From: Thermoplasmatota archaeon
GTDB lineage: Archaea > Thermoplasmatota > Thermoplasmata > UBA10834
Direction: 5' to 3'
Length of the DNA: 64,000 bases
Assembly (NCBI GenBank): GCA_018818785.1
Contig: JAHIRF010000005.1
Location: 248,001 to 312,000 of the forward strand
Position 1 is the first letter of the stretch. Each line of letters begins with the position of its first letter. This document shows positions 24,899 to 33,682 of the stretch, one piece after another. The position numbers and the translations under genes are program-made. The notes beneath the pieces were generated by a model that was given only the letters and a program-made list of their open reading frames with translations, was not told the DNA's origin and searched no databases.

Positions 24899-26086
24899 AT
24901 GATTCCACTGCAACATCATTTATCTGGAATCCGGATGATACGGGACCCAATGTCCCGCAAGATTCTTGCAGCAGTGATAATCGTGATCATGTTCTTCGCA
25001 CTGTTAGTCGTTATCTCACTGATTCAGTCAACAGATGATGGTGCCGATGCTACACTGACTCGGGAAGAGACTATTCCAGATGATGCAGTGAAGGGAACTC
25101 CAGGTGATGATCTCTATCCGCCGATATTGAATTCTGACGAGTGGGAAACGCCCGTGCCTATGGACGGGCCGATCAACACTGCAGGCGCTGAAGATTCTCC
25201 TTTCATCACTCCCGACGGTGGAAGGTTCTTCTTCTTTTTCACGCCCGATGTATCCGTGCCTGTCGAGAAACAACTCTATGATGGGGTGACGGGCATATGG
25301 TGGTCCCAGCTCTCTGGTGGCGTTTGGACTGAGCCTGTGAGGATATTGCTCAACGACGACGTTGCCTTGGATGGTTGTGCGTTTGTTCAGGGCAATGTCC
25401 TTTGGTTCGCATCCGTCCGGGTAGGGAACATCGGCGAGATCGATATCTACTCCGCCAGTTACGTGAATGGCGTATGGACTGACATTGAGAATGCTGGGAC
25501 AGTGCTGAACCAGGAACTCGACATCGGTGAGTTCCATATCACCGCAGATGGTAGCATGATCTATTACGGTGGCCCAGGGGAAACGGGCAGCGACCTTGAC
25601 ATCTGGTGCGCACACAAATCCGGTGATAGTTGGGTCTCTCCTGCGAGAGTGCCCAACGTCAACAGCGACGGCAACGAGAATATGCCGTTCATATCTGCCA
25701 ATGGTGAAGAGCTATGGTTCACCGGAGATAGCCGCGAGTATCCAGGCCCTGCAGTGTTCCGTTCTCTGTGGAACGGATCGGGATGGGATGCGCCTGAAGA
25801 AATCGTCACAAGATTCGCTGGTGAGCCGACCCTGGACGAAGATGGTAACCTGTACTTCATTCATCACTATTTCGACTCTGCCATGAATATGATCGAGGCC
25901 GACGTGTATGTCGCATACAAGAAGCAACCCGTGAGCTCTTTCAGTGTCAACGATGATTGTTCGGACGATTTCGAGGATTCAGGCACATGCTCCGAGGAAT
26001 CATTCGATTCATTCTCGCCCTTGGCAGATGTCGAGTGGTCTATCAATGATGCTTTCAAAGGGAGGACTGTGGATGAATTGTCCTAA
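24899..26086 (+). CDS. Membrane-anchored beta-propeller (PD40/TolB-like) surface protein
   Basis: 395 residues. One N-terminal helix (ILAAVIIVIMFFALLVVISL) anchors the protein; an ATG at MSRKILA is the more likely start. The exterior part has repeated blades of the PD40/WD40-like type: DSPFITPDGGRFFFFFTPD, DIYSASYVNGVWTDIENA, EFHITADGSMIYYGGPG, MPFISANGEELWFTGDS, EPTLDEDGNLYFIHHY. The end is acidic with two cysteines. Ligand unknown. The next gene's start overlaps its last codons. Confidence 0.78.
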   Translation: MIPLQHHLSGIRMIRDPMSRKILAAVIIVIMFFALLVVISLIQSTDDGADATLTREETIPDDAVKGTPGDDLYPPILNSDEWETPVPMDGPINTAGAEDSPFITPDGGRFFFFFTPDVSVPVEKQLYDGVTGIWWSQLSGGVWTEPVRILLNDDVALDGCAFVQGNVLWFASVRVGNIGEIDIYSASYVNGVWTDIENAGTVLNQELDIGEFHITADGSMIYYGGPGETGSDLDIWCAHKSGDSWVSPARVPNVNSDGNENMPFISANGEELWFTGDSREYPGPAVFRSLWNGSGWDAPEEIVTRFAGEPTLDEDGNLYFIHHYFDSAMNMIEADVYVAYKKQPVSSFSVNDDCSDDFEDSGTCSEESFDSFSPLADVEWSINDAFKGRTVDELS

Positions 26087-26282
26087 ATGTGGTGAAAAGA
26101 TGGAGCATGGTTATGTCACAGCGGGATGCACATCTGCGGGTGCTATGACTCGACTGGAGTGGTACGATCGAAGACCCGAGGTTCCTTTGATTGGATCGAT
26201 CCCGCTGACAAAATACCTGCCATTAGGCAACGCGGAAGGTCATAGGTGCAAGAGCTGTAGACTGGTAATCGCATCTTGTTGA
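26073..26282 (+). CDS. Small zinc-ribbon protein (DUF6487-like, 69 aa)
   Basis: ATG preceded by a GGGAGG box; overlaps the end of the beta-propeller gene by 14 bases. MNCPKCGEKMEHGYVTAGCT at the start and GHRCKSCRLVIASC at the end form a four-cysteine ribbon split by a 45-residue middle part (ITRLEW-like MTRLEWYDRRPEVPLI). The layout fits the DUF6487/PF20097 group of small proteins. Function unknown. A strong hairpin lies 38 bases after its stop. Confidence 0.75.
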   Translation: MNCPKCGEKMEHGYVTAGCTSAGAMTRLEWYDRRPEVPLIGSIPLTKYLPLGNAEGHRCKSCRLVIASC

Positions 26283-26320
26283 TATCGGACCGTCATCGGT
26301 CTTTGATAGAAATGAAAGGC

Positions 26321-26345
26321 GGAACCCCGGTGATTCCGGGGTTCC
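26321..26345. terminator. Strong hairpin between convergent genes
   Basis: GGAACCCCGG-TGATT-CCGGGGTTCC: a perfect 10-bp GC-rich stem with a five-base loop in the 87-base gap between the zinc-ribbon gene (ends 26282) and the aminotransferase gene (ends 26370). It fits a two-way transcription end or 3' stability element. No clear U-run. Confidence 0.6.
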
Positions 26346-26369
26346 TGGATTTTGATGGTGTTTGTCTGC

Positions 26370-27713
26370 TTATTCTGCCCTATTCTTGTTGACGATCTTG
26401 ATGCACTCTTCGAGTATCTCAAGACCCTTGGCGAGCAGTTCCTCGGGCACGTTCAGAGGAGGTATGTATCTCACGACGGACTTTCCGCACGGGAGCAGCA
26501 TTAGACCCTTCTTGAACGCCAGTTCGGTGATCTTGTCTCTGCTCGCAGCTGCGTGCTTCTTGGTCTTCCTGTCCTGTACGAACTCGTGGGCGAGCATCAT
26601 TCCGACACCTCTCGTGTCACCGATGATCTCGTACTTCTCCTGCATCTCGACGAGCCTCTTCTTCGTCTCTGCACCGAGCTTGGCCGCGCGGTCCAGGAGC
26701 TTCTCCTCCTCGATCACCTTGAGTGCCGCCAGACCTGCTGCGTGTGACAACGATGCTCCTCCGAATGTGTTGGAGTGTCTTCCGTACCTGTCGAAGTTCA
26801 ACTTTGCGTCGACGATCGTCGCACCGAGTGGGAGACCGCCTCCGAGTGACTTCGCGCTGCAGATGATGTCAGGCGCGACATCGAAGTGTTCAGCCGCCCA
26901 CATCTTGCCGGTCCTTCCTATTCCGGACTGGACCTCATCGTCGATGAACAGGCACTTGTACTTCCGCGTCAGCTTGAAGACGCCCTGCACGAACTCCTTC
27001 GGCGGGACGACGTATCCGCCCTCACCCTGGATGACCTCCATGCTGATTGCAGCGAGGTCGTTCGGCGGGATCTGGTTCTCGAAGTACACATCCTCGATCG
27101 CGCTGACGCAATGCATGTTGCAGCTCGGGTACTGGAGGTTGTAGAGACACCTGTAACAGTATGCGTACGGGACATGGTAGACTCCGGGCATCAGCGTCGC
27201 GGTGTATCCCTCTCTCTGGACCCACTTGCTGGCGGTCATCGACATCGCACCGGTGGTCCTGCCGTGGAAAGCGCCCATGAAGTCCATGAGCACCTGCTTG
27301 CCAGTCGCGCGCTTCGCTATCTTGATCGCGGCTTCGAACGACTCGGCACCGGTGTTGGAGAAGAAGACCATCTTCTTGTTACCGCCAGGAGCGGACTTCG
27401 CAAGCCTCTCGGCCATCTCATTCTGCAGTTTGCAGTAGAAGTCAGTACCCGCGACATGCGTGTACTTGTCGACCTGATCCTTGACCGCCTGGACGACCTT
27501 CGGATGCCTCGCACCGACGTTCAGAACGCCGACACCAGCATAGAAATCGATGTACTTGTTGCCATCAATGTCCTCTATGACGGTTCCCTCAGCCTTCTTG
27601 AATACCAGCGGCCAGGACTTTGTGGCCTTCACAATCCACTCATCGTCCTTGGCGACTGCCTTCTTAGCCTCCGGTCCCGGGGGCTCTACTATGATATTCG
27701 GTACTTTTTCCAT
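26370..27713 (-). CDS. Class III PLP aminotransferase (4-aminobutyrate/acetylornithine-like)
   Basis: 447 residues. PLP lysine K288 in CSAKSLGGGLPLGA, the CLFIDDEVQSGIGRTGK motif, and FHGRTTGAMSMTASK. The Cys-rich insert YCYRCLYNLQYPSCNMHC (residues 186-202) is a mark of an archaeal subgroup that includes GABA-type aminotransferases and broad amino-acid racemases. So the substrate could be GABA, another omega-amino acid or an amino acid to be racemised. Stands alone, divergent from rpoK. Confidence 0.92.
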   Translation of the reverse strand: MEKVPNIIVEPPGPEAKKAVAKDDEWIVKATKSWPLVFKKAEGTVIEDIDGNKYIDFYAGVGVLNVGARHPKVVQAVKDQVDKYTHVAGTDFYCKLQNEMAERLAKSAPGGNKKMVFFSNTGAESFEAAIKIAKRATGKQVLMDFMGAFHGRTTGAMSMTASKWVQREGYTATLMPGVYHVPYAYCYRCLYNLQYPSCNMHCVSAIEDVYFENQIPPNDLAAISMEVIQGEGGYVVPPKEFVQGVFKLTRKYKCLFIDDEVQSGIGRTGKMWAAEHFDVAPDIICSAKSLGGGLPLGATIVDAKLNFDRYGRHSNTFGGASLSHAAGLAALKVIEEEKLLDRAAKLGAETKKRLVEMQEKYEIIGDTRGVGMMLAHEFVQDRKTKKHAAASRDKITELAFKKGLMLLPCGKSVVRYIPPLNVPEELLAKGLEILEECIKIVNKNRAE

Positions 27714-27955
27714 GAGAATAACTCTCCCTTATTTTTTTACGTAAGCACACGCCTGATAAATCGATTATGGTAATACACAACTATTCGGGGTCAAAAATTT
27801 CCGATTTCGGACCTGTGAATACGAAAACCGGATGAATTCGAAGAATCCGACCGGATATGGGCGATTTCGGGGATTTCTTCTTTGCCAACCATGCGCTCAT
27901 TAGCACACTAAAACAGGTGCGATGAACTCCCACACATCGCAGAGCACCCAAAACG

Positions 27956-27963
27956 TATATAAA
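27956..27963 (+). promoter_or_regulatory. TATA box of the rpoK-rps2 operon
   Basis: TATATAAA, with AAAACG before it and AGGGG after it. Transcription would start about 25 bases downstream, near 27985, leaving a short leader with a GAGG box before the TTG start of rpoK. The 240 bases between it and the aminotransferase are otherwise without a gene and contain the word GATTTCGG twice. Confidence 0.65.
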
Positions 27964-28004
27964 GGGGTCACATTTTAGGGGTTATCTCCGTAGAGGCTGC
28001 AGAT

Positions 28005-28181
28005 TTGAGGTTCACCAGATTCGAGAGGGCGAGGATTATCGGCGCTAGAGCTCTCCAGATAAGCATGGGCGCGCCTGTGTTGATGGACGTCGGCGACGAT
28101 AGTATCATAGATCCGATCGAGATAGCTATCCGCGAATACGATATGAAAGTCATCCCAATGACTGTCAAGAGAGAAGACTGA
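28005..28181 (+). CDS. rpoK: DNA-directed RNA polymerase subunit K
   Basis: 58 residues. [20 protein letters not shown] and GAPVLMDV are the diagnostic RpoK/Rpb6 core; the protein stabilises the polymerase clamp. The start is TTG with GAGG seven bases before, consistent with the TATA box about 45 bases upstream. Rps2 follows after nine bases. In many archaea rpoK and rps2 share an operon with rpoN, rps9, rpl13 and enolase; here only rpoK and rps2, followed by a MEMO gene, are together. Confidence 0.93.
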   Translation: MRFTRFERARIIGARALQISMGAPVLMDVGDDSIIDPIEIAIREYDMKVIPMTVKRED

Positions 28182-28190
28182 GGTATAACG

Positions 28191-28832
28191 ATGGATGAGG
28201 CAGTAGCAGAAACAACGACGACGATTGAACCGCAGGGACAACAACTGCTCATACCAGAGGAGGTCTACCTCACTTCCGGCGTTCATATCGGGACCCAGCA
28301 GAAGAGCGCCGACATGAAGGAATTCATTTTCAAGATCAGGACCGATGGTCTTTATGTTCTTGACATCAAGAAGACGGACGAGCGCATACGCGTCGCCTCG
28401 AACTTCCTTGCAAAGTACGATCCATCGAAGATCCTCTTGGTTTCTGCAAGACAGTATGGACAGAAACCCGCCAAGGTGTTCGCCAAGATCGTTGGAACGT
28501 CCGTGGTCGCAGGCAGGTTCGTCCCTGGCTCGTTGACCAACCCGATACTTCCGAACTTCCTTGAGCCAGAAGTCATATTCGTCACAGACCCCGCGGCAGA
28601 TGAGCAGGCCCTCAGGGAGGCGCTCAGTGTGGGCATCCCGATCGTAGGAATCTGCGATGCCAACAACGAGACTAGAAACGTCGACCTGGTCATCCCGTCG
28701 AACAACAAGGGCAGAAGGGCATTGGCGACGATCTATTGGCTCCTAGCGAGAGAGATCCTGAAGGCCCGCGGAGTCGTCAAGACTGACGAAGACTTCAAGA
28801 GCACTGTCGAGGAATTCGAGGCGTCCCTCTAG
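28191..28832 (+). CDS. rps2: 30S ribosomal protein uS2
   Basis: 213 residues, normal for archaeal uS2. [39 protein letters not shown] and [20 protein letters not shown] are conserved core segments; [19 protein letters not shown] is the characteristic C-terminal part. An acidic N-terminal extension ([14 protein letters not shown]) precedes the core. GAGG lies seven bases before the ATG, so it is translated from the rpoK transcript. Confidence 0.96.
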   Translation: MDEAVAETTTTIEPQGQQLLIPEEVYLTSGVHIGTQQKSADMKEFIFKIRTDGLYVLDIKKTDERIRVASNFLAKYDPSKILLVSARQYGQKPAKVFAKIVGTSVVAGRFVPGSLTNPILPNFLEPEVIFVTDPAADEQALREALSVGIPIVGICDANNETRNVDLVIPSNNKGRRALATIYWLLAREILKARGVVKTDEDFKSTVEEFEASL

Positions 28833-28915
28833 CGGGGCCCTCTACCTTTCCTATCGGTTTTCAGCAAAACTATTACAACACCGAGACGGTATCACACCTT
28901 CGGGGTTTGTTGGTG

Positions 28916-29731
28916 GTGAGGCATCCTGCCGTTGCTGGACAGTTTTACGAGAGTGATGAGCGCTTGCTCATCAAACAGATCGAATCGTGCTATCTGGACA
29001 ATCTAGGACCTGGAAGGCTACCTGAATTGAGAAACGGTCCCAGACGGATCAAGGGTGGAATAGCACCACATGCTGGATACATGTTCTCGGGGATGATCGC
29101 CGCACACCTTTATGGAAGGATTGCACAAGACGGTCTTCCGGAGACCTTCATCATATTGGGCCCCAATCACACGGGCAGGGGCACGGGCATGGCGATCACG
29201 ACAGAGGATTTCGAGACGCCTCTAGGCACTGTCAGCGTTGATCCGGTGCTGGCAAAGGCGATCAGGAAGGACCTGATAGATGTCGATCCAGAGGCCCATT
29301 ATTTCGAACATTCGATCGAGGTGCAGCTGCCGTTCCTGCAGCATCTGTCGAAGAACATCAAGATCGTCCCCATCTGTATGGGTTTCCAGGACTACGAAGC
29401 CTCGAAGACGGTCGGGGAGATAATAAGGGACTCCGCGAAGGGGAGGGATATCGTCGTCATAGCATCCACCGATTTCTCACATTATGTCACGAAGGGCACC
29501 GCCAAGGTGAAGGATTCGAAGGCCCTCGATGCTATCATGTCGATGGAGCCGAAGAAACTGTACGATGTCATCAGAGACGAGAACATCTCGATGTGCGGCT
29601 ACGGCCCAGTCATGGCAATGATGGTCGCCTCAGAAGCCCATAAGGGCAAGGTCTTGAAGTATGCGACCTCTGGCGACGTCCGTCCGATGAAGGACGTGGT
29701 CGGATACGCGTCGGCGATCTTCGAAAAGTAA
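28916..29731 (+). CDS. MEMO1 family protein (AmmeMemoRadiSam B-type)
   Basis: 271 residues. VRHPAVAGQFYESDERLL is the family start; GGIAPHAGYMFSG, LGPNHTGRGTGMAI, SIEVQLPFLQHL and STDFSHYV follow, with the histidines and aspartate of a putative dioxygenase-like metal site. MEMO proteins are conserved in archaea, often next to rps2, enolase and mevalonate kinase; the reaction is not established. GTG at 28916 fits the family N-terminus; a TTG 9 bases earlier is possible. It is 83 bases after rps2 and may share its operon. Confidence 0.9.
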   Translation: MRHPAVAGQFYESDERLLIKQIESCYLDNLGPGRLPELRNGPRRIKGGIAPHAGYMFSGMIAAHLYGRIAQDGLPETFIILGPNHTGRGTGMAITTEDFETPLGTVSVDPVLAKAIRKDLIDVDPEAHYFEHSIEVQLPFLQHLSKNIKIVPICMGFQDYEASKTVGEIIRDSAKGRDIVVIASTDFSHYVTKGTAKVKDSKALDAIMSMEPKKLYDVIRDENISMCGYGPVMAMMVASEAHKGKVLKYATSGDVRPMKDVVGYASAIFEK

Positions 29732-29761
29732 CATTAGGCTGCATGGATATCCGAGGGTCCT

Positions 29762-30301
29762 ATGTTCAGACCGAAGATAACATCCGCTGCGATATTTCTG
29801 ATGTTCGCGTTGACTTCGGTCTGGCTCTTGCTCGTCATCGTCGCACCTATGCTCGTCCCGAACAATACTCTGACCGATTTGTCGGGACGGGTGGGATTCC
29901 ACGATAACGAAGCCCTGTTCTCGCAGCTCGACCCGATCCCTCATGCAGTCTATTGGATCGGGGACGGAGAGTGCCACCAGCTGGCCGACAGAAGCTATTT
30001 CATAAACGGGAACCAGATGCCATTCTGCGCAAGGGACCTTGGATTATTCATCGGTCTAGCAATAGGCTCAGGCATTGTGACCTTCTACAGATACAAGATC
30101 CATCCCGCCCTAGTCTTGATAGGTCTGGTCCCGCTCGCGTTGGACGGCGGCGTGCAGTTGTTGACGGATTACGAATCCAACAACACGCTCAGGATGATAA
30201 CCGGGTTCATCGCAGGTCTGGTCTTGGCGTTGCTCCTGGCGCACTTCATGTTCGCATTGCAGGAAGATCCGTCTCACGAAGAGAGCAAGCCTTCGCAGTG
30301 A
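29762..30301 (+). CDS. DUF2085 membrane protein
   Basis: 179 residues. An N-terminal helix, an exterior loop ending GDGECHQLADRSYFINGNQM, then PFCARDLGLFIGLAIGSGI and two more helices (HPALVLIGLVPLALDGGVQL and ITGFIAGLVLALLLAHFMF). CHQ...RS and CARDLGLF are the conserved motifs of DUF2085. The Cys/His residues could bind a metal. Function unknown; the gene precedes the row of zinc-ribbon membrane proteins. Confidence 0.82.
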   Translation: MFRPKITSAAIFLMFALTSVWLLLVIVAPMLVPNNTLTDLSGRVGFHDNEALFSQLDPIPHAVYWIGDGECHQLADRSYFINGNQMPFCARDLGLFIGLAIGSGIVTFYRYKIHPALVLIGLVPLALDGGVQLLTDYESNNTLRMITGFIAGLVLALLLAHFMFALQEDPSHEESKPSQ

Positions 30302-30396
30302 GGCGCGGAACTCCATGTGGAAACATGATATAGTGTGGATTCGATAATGGCGCAGTTCGGCGAAGCCGACAATCGCTGGATCATTTGGTGAACATC

Positions 30397-30933
30397 ATGG
30401 AAAGACCTCCGGGAGTTGACCCGTTCATGAGACCATCTCCTCCGCCGGTGCAGACGCCTTCGAACCGTAATTGTGTCACTTGCGGTCGCGCGATCGATTG
30501 GCAGTCGAACGTATGCCCATACTGCGGCCACGACTATAGGGTGGCGATGGGTCCACCGCCCAAGCCAAGGACTTCGAAGCCAATAGTGGCAGGAGTCATC
30601 ATCCTGCTGGCCGGTCTCTTTGCATTGGGCCAGGGCATGTTCCTCATGATGGCCGATAACGCCTACATGGAGGGCATAGACCTGACCGCTTTCGAAGATG
30701 AAGGCTATTCTGTCGACGAGATCAGGGACCTCCTGACTGCTTGTGGCGCGATAGACATATTGTTCGGCGTGATAGCGATCATCGGCGGCGCGATCGCCTT
30801 CACACGCAAGCATTACATGTTGGCTATGATAGGAGCGGTATTCGCGATCCTCGGATTCGGGTTCGTAATAGGTTCCATCTTCGGTCTTATAGGCATAATA
30901 TTGCTCGTGATGTCGAAGCAGGAATTCGAATGA
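30397..30933 (+). CDS. Zinc-ribbon/4-TM protein, tandem paralog 1
   Basis: 178 residues from ATG with GGTGA five bases before. A proline-rich start (PFMRPSPPPVQTP) precedes a zinc ribbon NCVTCGRAIDWQSNVCPYCG then HDYRVAMG, and four helices (IVAGVIILLAGLFALGQGMF and three more) end in VMSKQEFE. The ribbon and the tail are shared with the next gene (NVCPYCGHD-F/Y-RVAM; SK-x-EF). First of four consecutive genes with this plan. The ribbon faces the cytoplasm and may bind a partner or nucleic acid. Function unknown. Confidence 0.8.
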   Translation: MERPPGVDPFMRPSPPPVQTPSNRNCVTCGRAIDWQSNVCPYCGHDYRVAMGPPPKPRTSKPIVAGVIILLAGLFALGQGMFLMMADNAYMEGIDLTAFEDEGYSVDEIRDLLTACGAIDILFGVIAIIGGAIAFTRKHYMLAMIGAVFAILGFGFVIGSIFGLIGIILLVMSKQEFE

Positions 30934-31046
30934 TTCGAATGTCTGGATGATCTTGTTTATCAGCAGACTGGCAGATATCTGTTCCGAAAGACAATAAAAT
31001 CATAGAAACTGTTTTATAATTTCCTTTACCATTTCATCGCTGGTCG

Positions 31047-31063
31047 GGTGGGATGCACCCACC
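31047..31063 (+). promoter_or_regulatory. Leader hairpin before zinc-ribbon paralog 2
   Basis: GGTGGG-ATGCA-CCCACC at the predicted 5' end of the transcript: a TTTATAA box lies about 30 bases upstream and a very strong AGGAGGT ribosome-binding site about 10 bases downstream. It may protect the 5' end or control translation. Confidence 0.4.
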
Positions 31064-31086
31064 AATCCTGTTTAGGAGGTAAAAAC

Positions 31087-31539
31087 TTGACATCAGCACC
31101 TGTTGGTAATCCCTCTAGGAACTGTGTTTCCTGCGGTCGTTCGATCTCTTGGGACGCGAATGTGTGCCCATATTGTGGCCACGATTTCAGGGTGGCAATG
31201 GCTGGACCTGCAGCTATGCAGAAGAAGGACTCGTCGATGCCGCTCATCGCTGGAGTGCTGTTGATAATCTGCAGCCTGGGTTACATCGTAATGGGTGGAT
31301 GGATGATGGCCGCCGGGACCTCTCTAATGGGGTTCACCGAAGACATTGGCGGAGGCGCGGTCGCAGCGTGCGGCGGTCTGGTACTCGTCCTTGGCATATT
31401 GGTGCTCTTGGGCGGGGTGTTCGCGATCAAGAAGACGCACTTCGGCCTCGCATTGGTCGCGTCGATACTCTCGCTCGGAACCGGCCTTGGTATCGTCGCC
31501 CTGATATTGGTCATCATTTCGAAGGACGAGTTCACGTAG
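31087..31539 (+). CDS. Zinc-ribbon/4-TM protein, tandem paralog 2
   Basis: 150 residues from TTG, chosen because AGGAGGT stands six bases upstream. Zinc ribbon NCVSCGRSISWDANVCPYCG and HDFRVAMAG, then four helices (LIAGVLLIICSLGYIVMGGW through LGTGLGIVALILVIISK). It is the closest relative of paralog 1: the ribbon, the spacing to the first helix and the end (SKDEFT) all match. Likely arose by tandem duplication. Confidence 0.82.
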   Translation: MTSAPVGNPSRNCVSCGRSISWDANVCPYCGHDFRVAMAGPAAMQKKDSSMPLIAGVLLIICSLGYIVMGGWMMAAGTSLMGFTEDIGGGAVAACGGLVLVLGILVLLGGVFAIKKTHFGLALVASILSLGTGLGIVALILVIISKDEFT

Positions 31540-31664
31540 GCCCCACGTTCCAAACCTCTTCAACAAACCACTCCACTCATTTTCCAAGAGATCAGCGTTA
31601 GAAAGCTATTTTAATCGTAAAATCTCTTTAAGCATCAGAAGTCATTGAGTCTGGAGGCAATCAG

Positions 31665-32207
31665 TTGGATGACCTGAGTGGGGATATTGACAGACCATGT
31701 ATTGTATGTGGTCGACCAAAGGCATCAAATTTCAGGTATTGTCCGCACTGCGGTGATCCGATGGATTCATCATATGGTGCGGATCAATCGCAGACGAGTT
31801 ATCTCAGAATCGGTGGTGCGCTGGTCGTCATCTCATCAATATTGACACTCGTTTTCGTCATCTTCTACCGATCATACTATGAGGTCGATTACTCGCGGTA
31901 TATCCCGGAAACATACCAATCCTTGCTGAACGTTTTGTTATTCATGCACGTCGTCTCCGGGGGTGCAGGAATCCTGGGCGGCACCCTTGCTCTGCTGAAA
32001 ACGAGATACCGCTTGTCTCTGGTTCTCTGTCTAGCAAGCTCACTCGGATTGGCCTTCATGTTGTCGCTCGCAGGATCGGCACTGGTCGCCATATCCAAGA
32101 ACGATTTCAGTGAGGCGAGATTGAAGAAGAATGTCGATTGGCTGGACAACGGACCTGCATCTGGAGACCAACTCGAACACAGCATCATGGCGCGCAGGGG
32201 TGGATGA
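31665..32207 (+). CDS. Zinc-ribbon/4-TM protein, tandem paralog 3
   Basis: 180 residues from TTG with GGAGG nine bases upstream; a CTTTAAG box is about 35 bases before. Ribbon CIVCGRPKASNFRYCPHCGD, then helices YLRIGGALVVISSILTLVFV and so on to SLGLAFMLSLAGSALVAISK, again with the SK-N-DF end seen in the others (SKNDFS), followed by a longer polar tail. A tyrosine-rich loop (RSYYEVDYSRYIPETY) lies between helices 1 and 2. Confidence 0.78.
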   Translation: MDDLSGDIDRPCIVCGRPKASNFRYCPHCGDPMDSSYGADQSQTSYLRIGGALVVISSILTLVFVIFYRSYYEVDYSRYIPETYQSLLNVLLFMHVVSGGAGILGGTLALLKTRYRLSLVLCLASSLGLAFMLSLAGSALVAISKNDFSEARLKKNVDWLDNGPASGDQLEHSIMARRGG

Positions 32208-32208
32208 G

Positions 32209-32715
32209 ATGCAGTCATCGATCTCCAAAGAACCACAACACTGCATTGATTGTGACCTGGAGGTGCCCGACGGTTCCAGGTTCTGCCCGCATTGCGGCTT
32301 CAATCTCAGAGTCCTCACTGAAGAGCTCACGACTCAGAACAGGGATGATGACCTGCTCATAATCTCAGGGATCCTCCTCATACTGATAGGAATATCAACG
32401 GCTGTGAGCTCAGCCCTCATGGTCTATCACTATGTCCAGGTATATGATGAGGTCAGCGGTCTAATCGCCCTCCTGTTGATGCAGCTAATGGTGCTCATCC
32501 TCATCGGCGGCATCACAGCCGCAGGCGGGACTCGTGCGATGACTGGTAACAACTTCTCCTTCGTGATCGTATGCAGTATCCTCGCCCTGTCGAGCCACTT
32601 TGCATTGTCATTGGTTTCATACTATGACTACAGTTCATTCGGCTCCTATGGCGTAATAATCGGTCTGGCCGCTCTCATATTCATAGTGTCCATCCGGGAT
32701 AGATTCGTGAGTTGA
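32209..32715 (+). CDS. Zinc-ribbon/4-TM protein, tandem paralog 4
   Basis: 168 residues from the ATG two bases after the stop of paralog 3; a GTG nine bases earlier is an alternative start. Ribbon CIDCDLEVPDGSRFCPHCGF, then four helices (LLIISGILLILIGISTAVSS and on), ending VIIGLAALIFIVSIRDRF. The most diverged of the four; the SKxEF ending is replaced by SIRDRF. Overlapping or near-overlapping genes show it is cotranscribed with paralog 3. Confidence 0.76.
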   Translation: MQSSISKEPQHCIDCDLEVPDGSRFCPHCGFNLRVLTEELTTQNRDDDLLIISGILLILIGISTAVSSALMVYHYVQVYDEVSGLIALLLMQLMVLILIGGITAAGGTRAMTGNNFSFVIVCSILALSSHFALSLVSYYDYSSFGSYGVIIGLAALIFIVSIRDRFVS

Positions 32716-32743
32716 GGTTCTCTGTGCCAGCCACACGACCCAT

Positions 32744-33682
32744 TCAGATCCTCTTTATCATGCCTAGCTCAGGCTCGTAGACATCGCCCTTGTCGAGCAG
32801 GTTCGCGACGATCTCTTCTAGGCGTACCTTGTCGATCTTCTTCGACTTCGCTGCCTCGACCAGCTTGTCCCATTGCGCCCCTTTGCCACCGGTGTTCAGG
32901 CTGTCGATGAGTGCGAGTACGGTGCCATCCTCGTCCACGCCGACCTTGACATCGCTCATCTCGTCCTCGCCGGAGACCTGCTCCTTCTTGGCGGCTGCTG
33001 GCCGTGGCTTCTGCTTCGGGGTCACACGCGGCGGCTCGCTCTCCTCAGCATGGTTCGACCACTTGTCTGGAAGGACCGACCTGAGCGCTTCCCGCACAGA
33101 GTTCCTGAATCTTTCGAGATCGATATCCTTGTAGTACTCGACCGCCCTGACGACTCCATCGGCAAGGTTCTCCGGATATCCGAGCTTCATGAGTTCGCCG
33201 ACGCTCGGTTCCGCCATCTGCATCGCGTCCCTGACAGCGTCGATCCTGACCAGCGTGCTCTTTGCCGCCTCGAGGATCCAATAATCCCTCATCTCGGCGT
33301 CGACCTCGACGACGTTCTCGGGCCTGATGCTGAGGTACTTCACACCTTCCTCCGGTGAATACGCCCTGCTCTTCCCGACGACGGCCGCGAACGCAGGTGG
33401 CGACATCTTCGACAGGGACCTCGCAGCGGTCGGTTGATACTCACCGGCTGATATGTAGAAAGTACCTGTCGGGTCCGTCACCCTCGCCCTGTACCTCGAC
33501 TTCCCGTCCCCACCGACGTCTTCTATGTCTGTGGCCACGCCGACGATCATCATCCTGTTGACCTTCGCGCCGAGTGGGGTGATTATGTACGACGCGGGCT
33601 TCTCGCCCTCGCCCGTGTATTCCAATGTGGATGAGTTGTACTCCTCGGCGAATACCCGCCACGCGACCTCGCGTGCGTTCAT
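32744..33682 (-). CDS. RPA-associated protein (COG3390 family)
   Basis: 312 residues from an ATG sharing ATGA with the rpa stop. It has an N-terminal OB fold (MMIVGVATDIEDVGGDGKSR, RYRARVTDPTGTFYISAGEY) and a C-terminal winged-helix-like end (KLVEAAKSKKIDKVRLEEIV, LLDKGDVYEPELGMIKRI), joined by an Ala/Lys/Pro-rich linker. This family is nearly always next to archaeal RPA and forms a complex with it on single-stranded DNA. The longer frame upstream lies within rpa and is not used. Confidence 0.9.
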   Translation of the reverse strand: MNAREVAWRVFAEEYNSSTLEYTGEGEKPASYIITPLGAKVNRMMIVGVATDIEDVGGDGKSRYRARVTDPTGTFYISAGEYQPTAARSLSKMSPPAFAAVVGKSRAYSPEEGVKYLSIRPENVVEVDAEMRDYWILEAAKSTLVRIDAVRDAMQMAEPSVGELMKLGYPENLADGVVRAVEYYKDIDLERFRNSVREALRSVLPDKWSNHAEESEPPRVTPKQKPRPAAAKKEQVSGEDEMSDVKVGVDEDGTVLALIDSLNTGGKGAQWDKLVEAAKSKKIDKVRLEEIVANLLDKGDVYEPELGMIKRI

